Shown here piece after piece: positions 50,791 through 60,500 of a DNA stretch of 64,000 nucleotides. This DNA is from Elusimicrobiaceae bacterium (GTDB lineage: Bacteria; Elusimicrobiota; Elusimicrobia; Elusimicrobiales; Elusimicrobiaceae), in assembly GCA_017520185.1 (NCBI GenBank), contig JAFXGO010000008.1:62001-126000 (forward strand), written 5' to 3'. Every line of letters begins with the position of its first letter. The stretch's first letter is position 1. Both the position numbers and the translations under genes were made by a program. Below the pieces are notes generated by a model. The model was not told where the DNA came from. It saw only the letters and a program-made list of their open reading frames with translations, and made no database searches.

Positions 50791-52383
50791 ATGTCAAAAT
50801 TCATTATTATCACCGGCGGGGTGGTAAGTTCCTTAGGTAAAGGGATTTCCGGCGCCAGCATCGGTAAACTTTTACAATTACATGGTCTTAAGGTCAACAT
50901 GATTAAATGTGACCCTTATATTAACGTTGATCCCGGCACCATGAGCCCTTATCAACATGGGGAAGTGTTTGTGACGGTGGACGGTGCAGAAGCAGATTTG
51001 GATTTGGGTTATTACGAACGCTTTTTAGATGTCAACATGACCAAGGCCAACACCAATACCGCTGGAAGTATTTATCAAACCGTTATTGACAAAGAACGTC
51101 GCGGTGAATATTTAGGCGCTACCGTACAAGTAATTCCTCATATTACCAATGAAATCAAAAAACGCTTTTGCGCTTTTGAAAAAGAATGTGATGTTTCTAT
51201 TATTGAGATCGGCGGAACGGTGGGAGATATCGAGTCCTTGCCATTTCTGGAAGCGGCGCGCCAATTACGTTTGGAAAGAGGAGCCAAAAATGTTATCTGT
51301 ATCCATGTCACATTGCTCCCTTATATCGCCGTAGCCCAAGAACTCAAGACTAAACCCAGCCAACACTCCGTCAATAAATTACGCGAAGTGGGGATTGAGC
51401 CCAGCATGCTCATTTGCCGCACAGAAAAACCCTTATCCGAAGGCATTAAGAATAAACTTTCCTTGTTCTGCAATGTTCCTGCACAGGCGGTAATTGAATG
51501 TGCCGACGCTAAATCCATTTATGAAGTACCTCGCAAATTCTACCATCAAAAAGTAGATGAACAAGTGCTGGATTTCTTGGGGATTACCCCCACCCAGCCA
51601 ATTGATGAAAATTGGTTTAAATTCTTTGAAAAAGCCTTAAATCCTACCCAAAAAGTAAAAATTGCCATCGCCGGCAAATATTCAGAATTGCAAGACGCTT
51701 ACAAATCCGTCAATGAAGCCTTACGCCATGCCGGTATGAACAATGATGCTAAAGTGGAAATTACCTATATCAATACTGAAAAAGATGATGTAGTCTCCAA
51801 ACTCAAAGAAGCCGACGGTATTTTAATTCCCGGAGGATTTGGCACGCGTGGTATTGAAGGAAAAATTGAAACCGTACGTTATGCTCGTGAAAACAAAATA
51901 CCGTTTTTGGGCATTTGCGTAGGCATGCAATGTGCCGTTATTGAAGCGGCCCGCAATTTATGCGGCCTTACTGATGCCAACTCTACCGAATTTGATGACC
52001 AAACCAATGACCCGGTGGTGGACCTGACCCCTCAACAACAAAACGTACAGTACAAAGGCGGCACCATGCGTCTGGGGCACTATACGGCCGATTTAGCCAA
52101 AGGCTCTTTGGCACATAAACTATATGGACAGGACCAAATTTTGGAACGTCATCGGCACCGCTATGAGTTTAACCCCAAATATGTGGCTCAATTGGAACAA
52201 GCAGGGTTGAAAGTATCCGGTTGGCACGAAGGAGTTTTGCCCGAAATCGTGGAACGTGAAGATCACCCGTACTTTATCGCAGGTCAATTTCACCCTGAAT
52301 TCGGCTCTCGTCCGTTGCGCCCGCATCCGTTATTTGACGGACTGATTAAAGCAAGTTTAAAAAACAAAGAAAGTAAAAAATAG
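50791..52383 (+). CDS. pyrG: CTP synthase (PyrG)
   Basis: PyrG converts UTP to CTP with glutamine. The 530-residue protein has the synthetase domain starting FIIITGGVVSSLGKGISGAS, DPYINVDPGTMSPYQHGEVF and the EIGGTVGDIES block, then a class I glutamine amidotransferase domain with the nucleophile Cys in GICVGMQ and the HPEFGSRP His-Glu pair. AAGGAG precedes the start. A terminator lies directly upstream, so it may have its own promoter in the short gap. A bidirectional terminator follows. Confidence 0.97.
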   Translation: MSKFIIITGGVVSSLGKGISGASIGKLLQLHGLKVNMIKCDPYINVDPGTMSPYQHGEVFVTVDGAEADLDLGYYERFLDVNMTKANTNTAGSIYQTVIDKERRGEYLGATVQVIPHITNEIKKRFCAFEKECDVSIIEIGGTVGDIESLPFLEAARQLRLERGAKNVICIHVTLLPYIAVAQELKTKPSQHSVNKLREVGIEPSMLICRTEKPLSEGIKNKLSLFCNVPAQAVIECADAKSIYEVPRKFYHQKVDEQVLDFLGITPTQPIDENWFKFFEKALNPTQKVKIAIAGKYSELQDAYKSVNEALRHAGMNNDAKVEITYINTEKDDVVSKLKEADGILIPGGFGTRGIEGKIETVRYARENKIPFLGICVGMQCAVIEAARNLCGLTDANSTEFDDQTNDPVVDLTPQQQNVQYKGGTMRLGHYTADLAKGSLAHKLYGQDQILERHRHRYEFNPKYVAQLEQAGLKVSGWHEGVLPEIVEREDHPYFIAGQFHPEFGSRPLRPHPLFDGLIKASLKNKESKK

Positions 52384-52387
52384 ACAA

Positions 52388-52418
52388 ATCAAAACCCCCG
52401 CTTTTGGCGGGGGTTTGA
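52388..52418. terminator. Bidirectional terminator between pyrG and a pilin gene
   Basis: AAACCCCCGC (52392-52401) pairs with GCGGGGGTTT (52407-52416) around TTTTG. Confidence 0.85.
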
Positions 52419-52421
52419 AAT

Positions 52422-52871
52422 TTATTCATTCATACCAATCATTTGGCAGTAATCTATTTCCTCACTGCGGTTCTCACAATACATTTTTTTATCTTCTTGC
52501 ATTTCTAAAGAGTAAATCCACTCGCCGTTTTTCACTCTTGCAGCATAGGCATATTCCTCTACCCAATACACCCAATCTTTCGTTGCAAAGCATCTTACAC
52601 CTGCTACGCATTGTTCATTATCCTCAGATAAAAAGGGGGTAGGCGGAGAGAAGGTGGAACTATCATAAAAAAAGTCTGTGGTACAAATAGTTGGAGAAAA
52701 TTCCAACCAACACAAATCCATAGCATCTGCCATAGATTTAAGCATTGTTTCGGCCTGCGGTGTTTTGGCTCTCTCCACAACCCTGTGATATTGCGGCAAG
52801 GCCACTCCTGCCAAAATACCTACTATTAGTACAACAACCAAAACTTCTATTAAAGTAAAACCCCTTTTCAT
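52422..52871 (-). CDS. Type IV pilin-like protein
   Basis: This 149-residue prepilin starts MKRGFTLIEVLVVVLIVGIL, with Gly before the cleavage site, Phe+1 and Glu+5, and continues ALPQYHRVVERAKTPQAETM as the rest of helix 1. The globular domain is Cys-rich (six Cys) and ends MYCENRSEEIDYCQMIG, the disulfide-region pattern of pilins in this group. GGAGAT precedes the ATG. It lies 109 bases downstream of the histidine kinase gene, with no clear terminator between, and could be the last gene of that transcript. Confidence 0.87.
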   Translation of the reverse strand: MKRGFTLIEVLVVVLIVGILAGVALPQYHRVVERAKTPQAETMLKSMADAMDLCWLEFSPTICTTDFFYDSSTFSPPTPFLSEDNEQCVAGVRCFATKDWVYWVEEYAYAARVKNGEWIYSLEMQEDKKMYCENRSEEIDYCQMIGMNE

Positions 52872-52980
52872 CTTTTTATCTCCTATATTCGTTAACTACG
52901 ACGTAGGCGGAGGGAAGAAACTTAAATGTGGCAAATTCCTTACCCGACAACAACAAAACCGAATAGGCCGTTTAAACCTT

Positions 52981-53931
52981 TTATATTTCAAAGGCAGACG
53001 GGTCAACCGGTATCCTGAACCACAACAAAGCCCCTTGCCCGATACCGGGACTTTGCACCCCAATCTCGCCGTTATGCGCATTAATAATCTCTTGCGCAAT
53101 AGATAAACCTAAGCCCCAGCCCTGTTTCTTGGCAGAACGTTCATTATCGGCCTGATGGAATTTTTGAAAAATTTTACTTTGCTCGGCAGCCGCGACACCC
53201 GGCCCTTCATCAGCAATATAACACACCAACCAACCGTCTTGCAAGAAATAGCGCATCTCTATACGCCCCCCCTGCGGAGAAAACTTAATGGCATTTCCCA
53301 GCAAATTATTAAGCACTTGAGAAATGCGAAAGCGGTCTGCATATACCGTCACATCATGAGGATATTCATAACGCACCAAAAAGAGTCCTTTCTTTTGAGC
53401 ATTGACCTGTTGTAAAGCATACACATCATTAATCAATTGGTTGAATGTAAAATGTTTAAAATCCATTTTAAACTTACCAGATTCAATCATGGAAATATCC
53501 ATCAAATCGGCCATTAGTTGGTTCATATTATCGGTGGCTTTTAAAATATTGTTTAAAGCCAGCTGATCTTCATTGCCGCTGCCTTGAGGACCGTCCATCA
53601 TAAGTACAGAGGTAAACCCTTGAATAGAAGTAAGCGGTTGGCGCAAATCATGCGCAACAATAGACATAAATTTAGAGCGGATTTCATTTAAACGGTTTAA
53701 TTCTTGGTTGGAGAGTTGCAATTTTTCTACCATACTTTCCAGCATGTTTACTTTGCCTGAAAGTTGAATCTGCAAAGAGGCCATCTGCTGCTGATAATTA
53801 TGCTCCGCCTTCATCACCACACGCTTCATCTTGTATGTAGCAAAACGACGCGTAATCCAATATGTCAGTATTACAAGCGGAATAGACAAAACCGCATAAT
53901 AAATCAAATGATGCGAAATGAAAGAAATCAT
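52981..53931 (-). CDS. Membrane-anchored sensor histidine kinase
   Basis: This 316-residue kinase has one N-terminal membrane segment (about residues 8-28), a coiled-coil linker (about 40-85), the phospho-acceptor motif SIVAHDLRQPLTS, and an ATPase domain with N box LLGNAIKFSP, G1 DEGPGV and G2 GWGLGLSIAQEI. There is almost no extracytoplasmic domain, so it may sense a cytoplasmic or membrane signal. No response regulator is in the window. It starts four bases after the stop of the sua5-like gene, in an operon with rsmI. Confidence 0.9.
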   Translation of the reverse strand: MISFISHHLIYYAVLSIPLVILTYWITRRFATYKMKRVVMKAEHNYQQQMASLQIQLSGKVNMLESMVEKLQLSNQELNRLNEIRSKFMSIVAHDLRQPLTSIQGFTSVLMMDGPQGSGNEDQLALNNILKATDNMNQLMADLMDISMIESGKFKMDFKHFTFNQLINDVYALQQVNAQKKGLFLVRYEYPHDVTVYADRFRISQVLNNLLGNAIKFSPQGGRIEMRYFLQDGWLVCYIADEGPGVAAAEQSKIFQKFHQADNERSAKKQGWGLGLSIAQEIINAHNGEIGVQSPGIGQGALLWFRIPVDPSAFEI

Positions 53932-53935
53932 AATT

Positions 53936-54562
53936 TTACTGTACCTTTATACCCAATACTTTTTCTATTTCCTGACGGAAAAGGGCTCCCTCTCTCAAAA
54001 TAGTGGGAACGGAAAGCAAGTCTAATACCGTTGATGCCAGCGGAGTACACTCCCCCCCTAACAAAACAATATCTGCATGCTGTTGTAAAAATTCTAATAA
54101 TATTTTTTCTTTCGTAATAACGGGACATCCATGTTTATTGGCACTGGTAGAAGCCAATGGATTTTTCATTAAAGAAAGAATTTTTTGCAATTTTTCATGT
54201 GCCGGCACTCGCAAGCCAAGCCCTTTAAAACCACGCAACAAGGGCTTTGCTTTTTCATTGGCAGGCAATATCATCGTCAATCCGCCCGGCCAAAAGTTTT
54301 TGGCCAATTTTTCGGCCTCCTCAGACCAGCAGATCACCTCTTTTGCTTGGCTCACAGAACCAATTAAAATTTGTAAAGCGGCACCGGACGGACGCTCTTT
54401 CATGGCATAAATACGGCCGATAGATTCTTCACAAAAGGCATTAGTGCCGATACCATATACCGTATCAGTAGGAAATACGGCCACTGCACCGGCATCTATT
54501 TGTGCCGCTACAAAAGCCATTTCCTGTTCTGTCATTTCATTAATATGGTAAATCCGGCTCAT
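53936..54562 (-). CDS. L-threonylcarbamoyladenylate synthase (Sua5/YrdC family)
   Basis: This enzyme makes threonylcarbamoyl-AMP for the universal t6A37 tRNA modification. The 208-residue protein has AVFPTDTVYGIGTNAF, IYAMKERPSGAALQILI, WPGGLTMILPA and GLRVPAH, with STSANKHGCP (SxTSAN motif region). Its size fits TsaC/YrdC-type proteins without the extra Sua5 domain. The first 23 bases overlap rsmI; an internal Met (MTEQEM) is an alternative start. Confidence 0.92.
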   Translation of the reverse strand: MSRIYHINEMTEQEMAFVAAQIDAGAVAVFPTDTVYGIGTNAFCEESIGRIYAMKERPSGAALQILIGSVSQAKEVICWSEEAEKLAKNFWPGGLTMILPANEKAKPLLRGFKGLGLRVPAHEKLQKILSLMKNPLASTSANKHGCPVITKEKILLEFLQQHADIVLLGGECTPLASTVLDLLSVPTILREGALFRQEIEKVLGIKVQ

Positions 54563-55247
54563 CTTCTTGCTCTTGTTGGGTTTCAGGCCGCCCGATCACA
54601 ATCACGAACTCGCCTTGCACTTTTTTGCGGCTTTGCAATTCTTGTACCACCTCAGAGGCACTGCCGCGCAACCATTCTTCATATACTTTAGAAATTTCTC
54701 GTGCTGCCACCACAGGCGTATTTTCACCTAAGGTTTTGGCTATCAGTTCCAACAGTTTTATCACCCTATACGGAGATTCATACACAATGACGGGATGTTG
54801 TTGGCTATAAGCGGAAGTTAAAAGTTTAGCCGCTTTACCCGCTTTTCTGGGTAAAAATCCTAAAAAGGTAAATGCTCCGCCTGTAAATCCGGCACCGGCT
54901 AAGGCACAAGCAGCCGCACTGGGACCCGGCAAAGAGGTAATGGGCAACTTTTCTTTAGCTGCTTCACGCACCAATTTCCAGCCGGGATCTGATATGCAAG
55001 GGGTGCCACAGTCAGACACTAAGGCACAGTTTTTACCGCCTCTTAACAAATCCAAACATCGACGTACGGAAAAATCATCATTTTCGTTATAGCGCACCGT
55101 CGGTTTGGAAATACCAAAATGCGTCAGTAATATATGCGTACGGCGCGTATCTTCGCACAGCACAAAATCCGCACTTTTTAAAGTTTCCAAAGCACGAAGG
55201 GTAATATCCTGCAAATTGCCTAAAGGGGTTGGAACGATAGATAACAT
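54540..55247 (-). CDS. rsmI: 16S rRNA (cytidine(1402)-2'-O)-methyltransferase (RsmI)
   Basis: RsmI methylates the ribose of C1402 in 16S rRNA. The 235-residue protein has VPTPLGNLQDITLRALETL, LCEDTRRTHILL, LVSDCGTPCISDPG, TSLPGPSAAACALAGAGF and GFLPRKAGK, all typical. It is the first gene of rsmI-sua5-histidine kinase. TATACT ends six bases before the ATG and no ribosome site is seen, so it is probably leaderless. Confidence 0.95.
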   Translation of the reverse strand: MLSIVPTPLGNLQDITLRALETLKSADFVLCEDTRRTHILLTHFGISKPTVRYNENDDFSVRRCLDLLRGGKNCALVSDCGTPCISDPGWKLVREAAKEKLPITSLPGPSAAACALAGAGFTGGAFTFLGFLPRKAGKAAKLLTSAYSQQHPVIVYESPYRVIKLLELIAKTLGENTPVVAAREISKVYEEWLRGSASEVVQELQSRKKVQGEFVIVIGRPETQQEQEDEPDLPY

Positions 55248-55253
55248 AGAATT

Positions 55254-55259
55254 AGTATA
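55254..55259 (-). promoter_or_regulatory. -10 element TATACT for a leaderless rsmI transcript
   Basis: On the minus strand TATACT ends six bases before the rsmI ATG; the bases between (AATTCT) hold no ribosome site. Confidence 0.5.
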
Positions 55260-55349
55260 TAAAATTACGCGCGCGTAAGGGTGTATATAGTAAAAAGCCT
55301 CTCAAAAATGCTATGCTTTACTATATTAGAACAAAGCTAGAGGTGCCAT

Positions 55350-55874
55350 ATGCAAAATAAAGAAATTGCCATTTTAGCTGCGCGTTATGCAGATGATAAA
55401 AAGGCCGAAGACATTAAACTGATTGATTTGAAAGGATTATCTTCTTTGTGCGAATATGTATTAATTGCCACCGTCACGTCCAAACCGCACATGGAAGCAG
55501 TGGAAGATGAAATCAGCACCCAGCTTAAACAAATCGGTGTTTATAAATCCAACAGAGACGGTGGTGAGAGCATGACGTGGCGTGTGGCTGATTATGGCTC
55601 TTTTTTAGTGCATATCATGACCCAAGAAGCACGCGATTTTTATGCTTTGGATAAAATTTTTAGTTTTGGTACGGAAGTAGATTACAAAAAACCGAAAACC
55701 GTTAAGAAAGCTGCCAAAAAAACGGTTAAAAAAGCAACCGCTAAAAAAACAACCAAAACAACAGCTAAGAAAACCACTAAAAAAACCACTGCTAAAAAGG
55801 CCGTCAAAACTACCACCCAAAAAACTGTCAAAAAAACGACCACGAAAAAAACTACAAAAAAGGCGGCTAAATAA
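55350..55874 (+). CDS. rsfS: Ribosome silencing factor RsfS with lysine-rich C-terminal tail
   Basis: RsfS binds protein uL14 of the 50S subunit and blocks subunit joining under starvation. Residues 1-112 form the normal RsfS domain: DIKLIDLKGLSSLCEYVLIA, GVYKSNRDGGESMTWRVADYG and DFYALDKIF. Normal RsfS proteins end there. Here a 62-residue tail follows (113-174) made almost only of Lys, Thr and Ala in AKKTTKK-type repeats, 27 of them Lys, as in histone H1 tails. The core function is clear; the tail might bind rRNA or DNA. AGAGGTG precedes the start. argS follows two bases after the stop. Confidence 0.92.
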   Translation: MQNKEIAILAARYADDKKAEDIKLIDLKGLSSLCEYVLIATVTSKPHMEAVEDEISTQLKQIGVYKSNRDGGESMTWRVADYGSFLVHIMTQEARDFYALDKIFSFGTEVDYKKPKTVKKAAKKTVKKATAKKTTKTTAKKTTKKTTAKKAVKTTTQKTVKKTTTKKTTKKAAK

Positions 55875-55876
55875 AT

Positions 55877-57469
55877 ATGTTTGCATACCTGAAAAAAGAA
55901 ATTGAACTTAAGTTATCCAGCACCCCCGCTTTTGAAGGGGTAGAATTACCGAAAGTGGATTTTTCCCCCGCGCCGGAACATACCGGAGCCGATTTATCGT
56001 TAAATTGGGCCATGTCCGCTGCCAAAGTTTTGCGCAAAAACCCGATGGAAATTGCCAAACAAACAGCCGTTTTGCTCAGAGAAGTGAACGGTATTGCCGA
56101 TGCTACAGCCGCCGCACCCGGATTTATTAATTTACAGTTGGAAGACAAATTACTCATCACTTCTGCTTTGGACCGTCGCATTAAAGAAAACACCTCCGTC
56201 GGTACCAATAAACATAAAATTTTAATTGAATTTGTCTCCGCCAACCCGACAGGCCCCTTGCACGTGGCTTCCGGACGCGGTGCCGCCTTAGGGGACAGTT
56301 TAGTCCGCATCCATCGCGCTTTGGGCCATAACTGCGACAGTGAATATTACGTCAATGATGCCGGCAACCAAGCACAACTCTTGGCCGAATCTTTAAAAGC
56401 CCGCATTCAAGGCAAAGAACCGCCGGAGAACGGATATCATGGGGAATATTTGGCAGAAATGGCGAAAGTAGCCCCGAAAGATTTGAAAGAAGAAGATTAC
56501 GGACGTTGGGCAATGGAATATTTAATTAAAACCCAACAGGAAGATATGCAAGCCTTCCGCGTACAGTTTACGCGTTGGTTCCGCGAGTCCGAACTTCATA
56601 AAGAAGGTGCGGTAGAAAATGCTTTAAAAGCCTTAGAAGACAATGGCTACGCGTATAAAAAAGACGATGCCGTTTGGTTCGGCTCATCTAAAGATTCTGT
56701 AGCTAAAGACGATAAAGACCGCGTACTCGTACGCACCGACGGCAGACCCACCTATTTCTTGGCTGATATTGCCTATCATAAAAACAAATTTGATCGCGGT
56801 TATGACAACCTGGTAGATATTTGGGGTGCAGACCATCATGGCTATGTTCCTCGTATGAAAGCGGCGGTACATGCGTTGGGAAAAGAAGAAAAGGCTTTTA
56901 CCCCCATCATTCACCAATTAATCCATTTGCTTGATAACGGAGAGCAGGTCAAAATGTCTAAACGCGCCGGTAAATTTATTACTCTGCGCGAACTGACCAA
57001 CGAAGTAGGGGCTGATGCTTGTCGCTTCTTCTTTGCCAGCCGCACTCCGAATGCTCAAATGACATTTGACATTGAGTTAGCCAAAAAACAATCTAATGAG
57101 AACCCTGTATTTTACGTGCAATATGTACATGCACGCATTCACTCCATTTTTGCCGCTGCGGCAGAAAAGGGTATTGAAACCGGTGATGTGTTGACTCCGT
57201 TGTCCCCTCAGGAGAGAGCCTTACTCTTAAAACTGATTTGGTTCAAACCTGTTCTTCAAAACTGCTTAAACGATTTGAGCCCGCATCATTTAACCACGTA
57301 TTTAATGGAATTGGCAGGCCTGTTCCACTCGTTCTATGACCATTGCCGCGTTTTAGACGAGCAAAACCTGCCTCTTACGCGCTCGCGCCTGCTCATTTGC
57401 CAACGGGTAGCCGAACGCATTAAAAAAGGCTTGGAATTTTTAGGCGTCAGTGCACCTGAAAAAATGTAA
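55877..57469 (+). CDS. argS: Arginyl-tRNA synthetase (ArgS)
   Basis: ArgS is a class I synthetase. The 530-residue protein has the N-terminal Add-1 domain (about residues 1-110), SANPTGPLHVASGRGAALGD, the tRNA-interacting YVNDAGNQ, DIWGADHHGYVPR, and KMSKRAG in place of KMSKS. The HIGH-type motif, usually HVGH in ArgS, reads HVAS here, so its Gly and second His are replaced by Ala and Ser. The C-terminal anticodon-binding domain (DALR type) is present. The start lies two bases after rsfS with no ribosome site of its own, indicating coupled translation. Confidence 0.95.
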   Translation: MFAYLKKEIELKLSSTPAFEGVELPKVDFSPAPEHTGADLSLNWAMSAAKVLRKNPMEIAKQTAVLLREVNGIADATAAAPGFINLQLEDKLLITSALDRRIKENTSVGTNKHKILIEFVSANPTGPLHVASGRGAALGDSLVRIHRALGHNCDSEYYVNDAGNQAQLLAESLKARIQGKEPPENGYHGEYLAEMAKVAPKDLKEEDYGRWAMEYLIKTQQEDMQAFRVQFTRWFRESELHKEGAVENALKALEDNGYAYKKDDAVWFGSSKDSVAKDDKDRVLVRTDGRPTYFLADIAYHKNKFDRGYDNLVDIWGADHHGYVPRMKAAVHALGKEEKAFTPIIHQLIHLLDNGEQVKMSKRAGKFITLRELTNEVGADACRFFFASRTPNAQMTFDIELAKKQSNENPVFYVQYVHARIHSIFAAAAEKGIETGDVLTPLSPQERALLLKLIWFKPVLQNCLNDLSPHHLTTYLMELAGLFHSFYDHCRVLDEQNLPLTRSRLLICQRVAERIKKGLEFLGVSAPEKM

Positions 57470-57502
57470 AAATGATTTGGTGTATTGATTAGTTGTATTT
57501 AT

Positions 57503-57542
57503 AGAAAATCTCTTTGCGGTTGCTTACTCAAAGAGATTTTCT
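57503..57542 (+). terminator. 14-pair hairpin between argS and the macroglobulin gene
   Basis: AGAAAATCTCTTTG (57503-57516) pairs perfectly with CAAAGAGATTTTCT (57529-57542) around a 12-base loop. T bases are inside the stem end rather than after it, so it may be a weak terminator or a processing site. Confidence 0.55.
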
Positions 57543-57561
57543 GTCTAAATAAGGAGAATAT

Positions 57562-60500
57562 ATGAAAAAAACCATTTTATTGCTAGGCTTCTTTTTCCCC
57601 TGTTTTTTACCGGCCCAAGACCTGCAAAAAGCCGAAGAATTTTATCAAAATAATAATTTCGCCCAATCTCTGTCTTTATACCAGCAGGCCATTCCCTCGC
57701 TTTCTTCTACTGCACTTTATCAGGCACAGCTTCGCGTCATTGCCAGCCAATACATGTTGGGGCAATATCTCAATGCGGCGCAAAGTGCATTTTCCTTTCC
57801 TTTGCCGGAAAACAATCTTTGGAAAGCGCGTTTTTTACTTTACCGCATCCAAACGGCCCAACGCGTAAAAAATCAATACCGCGCCATTCTGCCTGACACG
57901 TCAGAAGATAATGCCTCTTTGGCTCAATTAAGCCAAGCGCAATGGAATGAAAAAATAACGAAAACTTTTGAACAGTTGTGGGATTTGAAATCTACCCTGC
58001 TCAATGCCCCCATTGAAAAAGAAACTTTTATCTTAAACATTCAAGATACTGATACCACCGCCATTGCCACTTTGTTTGATTTTGTGGTTCTGACTTGGAG
58101 TGATTTCCTGTTAAACCAACCCACACAGGAACCTTTGCCGGCCGATATTGTTTTGCAAGAATCGGCAGCAGAGCCGACTCTGTTAAAAGAAAATACCACC
58201 AAAGTACTTTCCTTATATCAACAAGCCTCTCTTTTAGCAGGCAAAAATCGCAACAATGCCCGTATCATCTGGCAGGCCAAACGGTTGGTTCTCCCCTTTA
58301 ATTATTCTTATCTTTTTGACTTCAAAGACGAAAAAGCCCAACGTTTACAAACGGCCTCTTTGCTGGAAGACTTGGCCGGACATAAAAAGGAAAAAACCTC
58401 TTGGTGGAATAAATGCAAAGAATTTCTGCAAAGCAAACCCGTCTATGGGCAGGCCTATGCCGCCCATGAAGCGGCCCAATTATATCAGCAGGCTCAATCC
58501 TTTCAACAGGCCCTAGAACTGTGCCGGTGGAGTCAAGAAAATTTGGGAGATAATTATTATTCTTCTTATGCGTGTGCAGAGTTGGTGAATGATATCACCA
58601 AACCCGTTTTAAATTTGGATTTTGTTCCTTTTTCGCAAAATCCGTCTGATATTACGGTTTCTTTTACTGCCAGAAATATAGACGCTGTTTACGCTCGTAT
58701 TTACCGCACCGACGAGGCAGAACTTCAGCAATTAAACGGCAAAAATTCTTATCCTCCTTGGAATTATCTAAAGGATACAAATCAAAAGTTAATTCAATCT
58801 TTTGTCCAAAAAACTCCTTTTAAAACGCATATTGAAAAAATAAGTTATCCTTATCCTTACGCTTTCAAAGAGAGCAAAATGACACTTCCTTCTTTACAAG
58901 AGAGCGGATTCTATGTGGTGTTGGTAAGCCACAACCCGGATTTTAATAGCAAACAAGCACCGATTGAAGCCTTTGTTCTCAATCAAACAGACTTGGCTTT
59001 ATTTGCCAGCGGGGCTATTGATGCTCCCGTCAGCAATGCCTGGAATCTGGCCGATTTCTCTGCCGATACCTTCCGCTTGTACACCTTAAACCTTAAAACG
59101 GGAGAACCTGTTGCTGATGCCAAAATCACCTATTTTTTACAAAATAAAAATAATCTCCATCAGGCAACAAGCAATGAAAATGGTTTGCTGACGGTTAAAC
59201 AAACTATTTCTCCTCAAAAATCCTCTCATTTCCAAATTGCACCCAAAGCCCAAAAAGACGGAAACACCGCCTTTTTATCCGGTTGGTTTAATTTTTATTA
59301 TCGCCCTGCGCAGCCATATAAATTTTATACAGAGACAGATTTGGCCCTTTATCGTCCGGGTCAAAAAGTGCAACTCGCTGTATATGGATTTAAAAATACC
59401 GCACGCGGATTTCAAACATTAGACAAAGATTCCGCCGTTCAAATCATTGTTCGTGACCCTAATTATCAAGAGGTCTATAAAGAACAATTATCCACCAACG
59501 ATTTTGGTACGGCGCAGACTTCTTTTACATTACCGGAAACGGGACTTTTGGGAAATTATCACGTCAATACGTCCTTTAAAATTAAAAACAAGGAATATTC
59601 TTCTATCCACTCTTTTAAAGTAGAAGAATATAAACGCCCGGAGTATGAAGTAAATCTTCATAAGCAGGCAAAAATAGAATTTGGCAAAAAAGCAGAAATC
59701 ACCGGTCATGCTCAATATTATTTTGGCACGCCGTTGCAAGATGCCATTGTTTCTTACAAAGTGACCCAACGCTCCTTTCAGCCGCGCTTTTGTTGGTGGT
59801 GCAGCCCTGCTGTTTCTTCAGAGAAACAAATTGCTCAGGGAGAAACGAAAACCGATGAAAAAGGTGATTTTATATTCTCCTTTTTAGCTCCGCAACAACA
59901 AAAAACGCCCACCTCTTTTTTAGTGGAGTTATCTGTCAGAGACGCTTCGGGCAGAACGATAGACACAACTCATACGTACTATACCAGCGAAAAGCCTTTC
60001 TTTTTTGCCGTCAAGTTTAAAAAAGGTTTCTACGATGCCCAAACCCCCACCGTACTGGCTGATATTGCTTTAACGGATATCAGCGAATCTGCCGTTAAAG
60101 GAAAAGTGCTCGTAGAAATATACGAATTAGAAAACACCTTGCCTGAATTGTCACAAGATAACACTAACTCCAACAATTCTTTACAGGCTTGGTACGGCAA
60201 AAATAAAGAAGTAAGAAAAGTAAAATCTCAAACTATTTCTTTACAGGAAAACTATGCTCCCATACACATTCCGGCCTTACCTGAAGGAATTTACAAACTT
60301 AAATTACAGCACAAACAAGCCGACACTCAAGAACTAATCTTCTTGGTAGCACAACAACACAGTCAGCTTGCATTACCGGAAGTGGCTATCGTACAAGAAG
60401 ACAGTTATTCCCCCAACACGCAAGCCCGTATATTAATCGGCGCACAAAAATTAAAAGGCAAAAAACGGGTGGAAATCACGCAAGGCAATTTCCTTCTTTC

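Noticed and set aside
55605-55886. Phe/Gly-rich minus-strand frame opposite the RsfS tail
   Set aside because: It is the complement of AAA/ACC/GCT repeats coding for Lys, Thr and Ala, not a real gene.
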